Positions 22,177 to 24,948 of a stretch of DNA of 24,948 nucleotides are shown piece after piece. Source of the stretch: RGIG5612 sp963591145 (GTDB lineage Bacteria; Bacillota; Clostridia; Lachnospirales; Lachnospiraceae); NCBI GenBank assembly GCA_963591145.1, contig CAVARE010000018.1, positions 1 through 24,948 of the forward strand, given 5' to 3'. Position 1 is the stretch's first letter. Each line of letters opens with the position of its first letter. The notes under the pieces are model-generated. The model had not been told where the DNA came from and searched no databases. It saw nothing but the letters and a program-made list of their open reading frames with translations. Made by a program: the position numbers and the translations under genes.

Positions 22177-22264
22177 GTGTGCCGTGAACCTCGGCCTGCA
22201 TCCCCTGCTCGAAAACGCCTTCGCTGACTGTTTTCTCGCAGGGTGCTGCGCCGTCCCGGCACAC
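22177..22264 (-). repeat. Structured intergenic repeat, copy 3, full long hairpin
   Basis: GTGTGCCG (22177-22184) pairs with CGGCACAC (22257-22264). Inside, CCCTGC-TC-GAAAAC (22203-22216) faces GTTTTC-TC-GCAGGG (22230-22243) across a 13-nt loop. Read on the - strand, the symmetric internal loop is GA opposite GA, a known stable tandem mismatch. Bases 22179-22227 match copy 1 (165-117) at 47 of 49 positions. It begins 14 bases after the sbcC stop and lies in the same transcription direction as both neighbours. No T run follows. Confidence 0.75.
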
Positions 22265-22278
22265 AATCATATCTTACT

Positions 22279-24948
22279 CTATTCATCAGTTTCAACTCTA
22301 ACGCTGCTTCCTGTCTTGCCTTCGATTACATGAATTTTCTTAGGAAGACATTCTTCTAAACGTGCAACGTGGGAGATGATTCCGATCTGTCTCTTGCCTG
22401 CTGCCAGATGGTTCAGAACTGCTACTGCCTTGTCTAGCCTGCCGCTGTCTAATGAGCCGAAGCCTTCGTCGATAAACATGCTGTCTATCTGAATCGTGCT
22501 GGCACTCTCCATCTGAACGATATCAGACAGTCCTAATGCCAGTGATAACGAAGCCTCAAATGACTGTCCTCCTGACAGCGTTGCTGTCTCTCGCTGGGTA
22601 TCCGTGATTGTATTTAATACTCTGAGTCCCAGTCCCTGGCTCGTGCGTCCATCACCGCCTTCGGTCCGAACTAAACAATACTCCCCGTCTGTCATTTCTG
22701 CAAGATGCATATTGGCCTGGTCAATTATCTTATTGAAGAAATCTCCCAATACATAGCGGCTGAATGAATATTTATCATCTGCTATTTTAGCCAATGGTCC
22801 GATCTTCTTATCTACCCGCTCGTAGATTTTTCTTTCCTTATCCAGTGCTGAGATCCTGCCCATCACCTGCCTGTTAATATCAAGCTTAGATGTCAGTTCT
22901 GTCTGCCTGCCTTCCAGTTTCTCGAGATCATCTGTCAGCTGGTTGATAGAATCGATCAGCGTATCAACGTCAGCTCTCACGGCTCCCTTAGTTGATGACT
23001 CCAGCGTCTTAATGGCAGTTTCTGCCTTGCTTACTTCTTCTCTGAATTTATTTATCTTATCAGCATTTGCATCAAGCCAGGTATCCAGCTGTACTCTTCC
23101 GAGAAGCTCACCCTCTGGAGATAATGCTTCTTCATATTCAGCTGTATCATTAAAGCCGTACCTTTCGAGAGCGTTTTTATAGCTAATCTCCGCCTTCTCT
23201 CTCTCGAGATTTTTATTTTTCCGCTCCTCTGATGCTGCCGCTATATTGCCCTTGTTTTCTGACTGCTGCTGCATGCATGCATTATATTTATTAACAATAT
23301 CTGATCTCTGCTCATCTAACTGACTGATATTATCCTCCAGCTGCTTAATATATTCCTGCGCCGCAGACTTCGATTTCGGATAGCCCTCCAGCTGTTTTCT
23401 GCAATCTGAAACCTTCTGCTCAGACAGCTTAAGCTCGGTGGTAAGTGCATTTACACTGGCAGTCAGCTCTGCAAATGCTTTCTCATAATCTTCAATGGCT
23501 GCATCTGCTGTCTTTTTCTCTTCCTGAGCTTTATTCTTCCTGTCGGCATCCTTTTGAGCTTTTTTATAAGCCTTATCCGCCGCCTTCCTGAGATTTTCCT
23601 GCTCATCTTCTGCAGTTTTTATCGTTTCTTCTTCTGATAGCTGGCTCCAGCTATCCTCTCCTAGCAGGCTCGCAGCTGTCTTCATACATCCTTCATATGC
23701 CAGCTCGTATTCTTTCCTCGTACTTTCGAAGCTATTAGATGCAGCACTTTCCTTTTCTCTGGCTTTATTCCATTTATCAAGGGCCGCATCCACCATTTCC
23801 TTGGTCGGAATATCCTCATTAAGCTGTGCAAATGCATCCGCATCCGCTGCCGTATGCCTGCTTCCGCATACAGGGCATATTATACTTTCTTCAGATTGCA
23901 GCTGCCTTCTTAATTCATCGGCAATAATTCCTGCCTGACCATTTAAGAATGCCCGGTTTAGTCTCAGATGCTCATCCTCTGCTGCCAGTGAAGTTTCCTG
24001 TGCTTTACGAAGCTTTTTCTGCAGCTTGACCTGCTCGGCACCAAGTTCCTTCGTTTTCTCAACTTGATTTCTAAGCTCTGCTAACTGGGCTATCTTCTTA
24101 TTTATCTCGTCGAGCCTATTCTTTTCTACTGCAATAGCGGCTTCCCCGGCATTTGCCAATGCTTCTAATTCAGACTTTAATTCGTCCTGCCTTGTTTTAA
24201 TCTGCTCTGTATGCTCCTTAGCCTTGTTAAGCTCGAGCATTGCCCGTTCATATGATGATCTCTTGCCCTCATAATCCTGACTATATGCTGTAAGATCGTC
24301 ATAATAATGCATCATGTCATTAACCTTAGACACAATGCTCTTCTGTTCATCAATTTTCTCAGAGTTTTCTCTTTGTATCGTCTCTGACTGCGATTTTAAT
24401 TCCTGTTCCCTGGCTGCAAGCTCGGCCTTTACTTTGTTAAGGGCATCTAACTTCTTATCATTTTCTGCGATCTCGCGTATAACCTTATCAAGAGCCTGTC
24501 TGTCCGGCATAACCTTCTGAGCCTTAGAAGCCGCATCCAGCCGCTGCTTTAATTCATTGATTTCAGATTGTCTCGCGTTTAATTTTTCCAGCCTTTTCTT
24601 ATTATTATCCAGGTCATCCAGCAGTTTATTGGTGCTTTCGGCTCTGGTCTTGGATTCAGATAATTGTTCTTTCTTTTCAGTTATTTCCTTCTTTTCAGCG
24701 CTTATGTGGGCATTTTCTGTGCTGAGCTTCTCGGTAATGGCCTTCAGAGTCTGAAGCAATTCAGGATGATTGGCCGCAATCTTGGTTCTCTCTTCCTCTG
24801 ATATATCATCAGGAACCTTGAACATGCTAATCTGTGCCTCAACCTCCTGAGCGTTAGACTTTAACTTGTCGCATAGCAGCATATAGGCAGCCTTCAGTCT
24901 GTTTTGGAAATCCTGATGCTTACGATTATCATAGAGCTTGCCTAATAT
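22279..24948 (-). CDS. sbcC: Nuclease complex ATPase subunit SbcC (Rad50-like), start beyond the window
   Basis: The frame is open from the window edge to the stop at 22279, covering 889 codons; the N-terminal Walker A half lies outside. The first visible residues ILGKLYDNRKHQDFQNRLK fit the SbcC region just after its N-terminal ATPase lobe. Long Glu/Lys/Gln-rich coiled coils run to and from the zinc hook CPVCGSRH (codons at about 23854-23877). The C-terminal lobe has the ABC signature LSGGQ and Walker B MFIDEGFGSLD, then IGIISHVARLEE. With SbcD it cleaves hairpin and protein-blocked DNA ends during repair. The sbcD gene would be expected just upstream, outside the window. Confidence 0.92.
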   Translation of the reverse strand: MLGKLYDNRKHQDFQNRLKAAYMLLCDKLKSNAQEVEAQISMFKVPDDISEEERTKIAANHPELLQTLKAITEKLSTENAHISAEKKEITEKKEQLSESKTRAESTNKLLDDLDNNKKRLEKLNARQSEINELKQRLDAASKAQKVMPDRQALDKVIREIAENDKKLDALNKVKAELAAREQELKSQSETIQRENSEKIDEQKSIVSKVNDMMHYYDDLTAYSQDYEGKRSSYERAMLELNKAKEHTEQIKTRQDELKSELEALANAGEAAIAVEKNRLDEINKKIAQLAELRNQVEKTKELGAEQVKLQKKLRKAQETSLAAEDEHLRLNRAFLNGQAGIIADELRRQLQSEESIICPVCGSRHTAADADAFAQLNEDIPTKEMVDAALDKWNKAREKESAASNSFESTRKEYELAYEGCMKTAASLLGEDSWSQLSEEETIKTAEDEQENLRKAADKAYKKAQKDADRKNKAQEEKKTADAAIEDYEKAFAELTASVNALTTELKLSEQKVSDCRKQLEGYPKSKSAAQEYIKQLEDNISQLDEQRSDIVNKYNACMQQQSENKGNIAAASEERKNKNLEREKAEISYKNALERYGFNDTAEYEEALSPEGELLGRVQLDTWLDANADKINKFREEVSKAETAIKTLESSTKGAVRADVDTLIDSINQLTDDLEKLEGRQTELTSKLDINRQVMGRISALDKERKIYERVDKKIGPLAKIADDKYSFSRYVLGDFFNKIIDQANMHLAEMTDGEYCLVRTEGGDGRTSQGLGLRVLNTITDTQRETATLSGGQSFEASLSLALGLSDIVQMESASTIQIDSMFIDEGFGSLDSGRLDKAVAVLNHLAAGKRQIGIISHVARLEECLPKKIHVIEGKTGSSVRVETDE

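Overview
The window reads as chromosomal DNA of a Clostridia bacterium, most likely a Lachnospiraceae member. The reasons are family-level: a DUF6472-type small Cys protein behind a PIN/NYN-like gene, a CmpB-type membrane protein, a CvfB-like S1 protein, an InlB-repeat surface protein with a PKTGD anchor, AGGAGG ribosome binding sites and TTGACA/TATAAT-type promoters. I see no rRNA, tRNA, CRISPR array, transposase or phage gene.

Layout. 1-397: no gene; a structured repeat (copy 1) and a second long inverted repeat. 398-1566 (+): PIN/NYN-like nuclease gene overlapping a 57-aa Cys protein, then a bidirectional terminator. 1738-5496 (-): 1252-aa cell-surface protein with ten InlB-type repeats, two of them recently duplicated. 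5616-6527 (-): PfkB-family kinase. 6528-6910: divergent intergenic region with back-to-back promoters. 6911-7900 (+): three-S1-domain RNA-binding protein. 7902-8056: repeat copy 2. 8089-8757 (-): shortened CvfB-like S1 protein. 9003-9776 (+): small (p)ppGpp synthetase. 9837-14751 (-): sugar-type ABC importer operon (binding protein, double ATPase, two permeases) with its own sigma-A promoter. 14906-20516 (-): one apparent operon with 3-hydroxyacyl-CoA dehydrogenase, then Gld-like ABC ATPase, permease, GldG-like auxiliary protein and DUF4340 protein. 20625-21389 (-): CmpB-like membrane protein. 21494-22126 (-): hexapeptide sugar O-acetyltransferase. 22177-22264: repeat copy 3. 22279-24948 (-): SbcC, cut by the window end.

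How the genes work together. The importer operon is self-contained, and intercistronic hairpins could set binding-protein excess over the membrane parts. The Gld-like module looks like a complete ABC exporter or surface-remodelling machine, translationally chained to a lipid/acyl-CoA type dehydrogenase. The two S1 proteins and the alarmone synthetase are translation or stress-related neighbours but are transcribed separately.

The most unusual signal is non-coding. A repeat family at 1-165, 7902-8009 and 22177-22264 has conserved flanks around an arm that changes completely between copies. It shows a compensatory base-pair change (CCCG/CGGG versus CTCG/CGAG) and a hairpin with a symmetric GA/GA internal loop. 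It behaves like a modular structured RNA or terminator family that I cannot assign to a known class.
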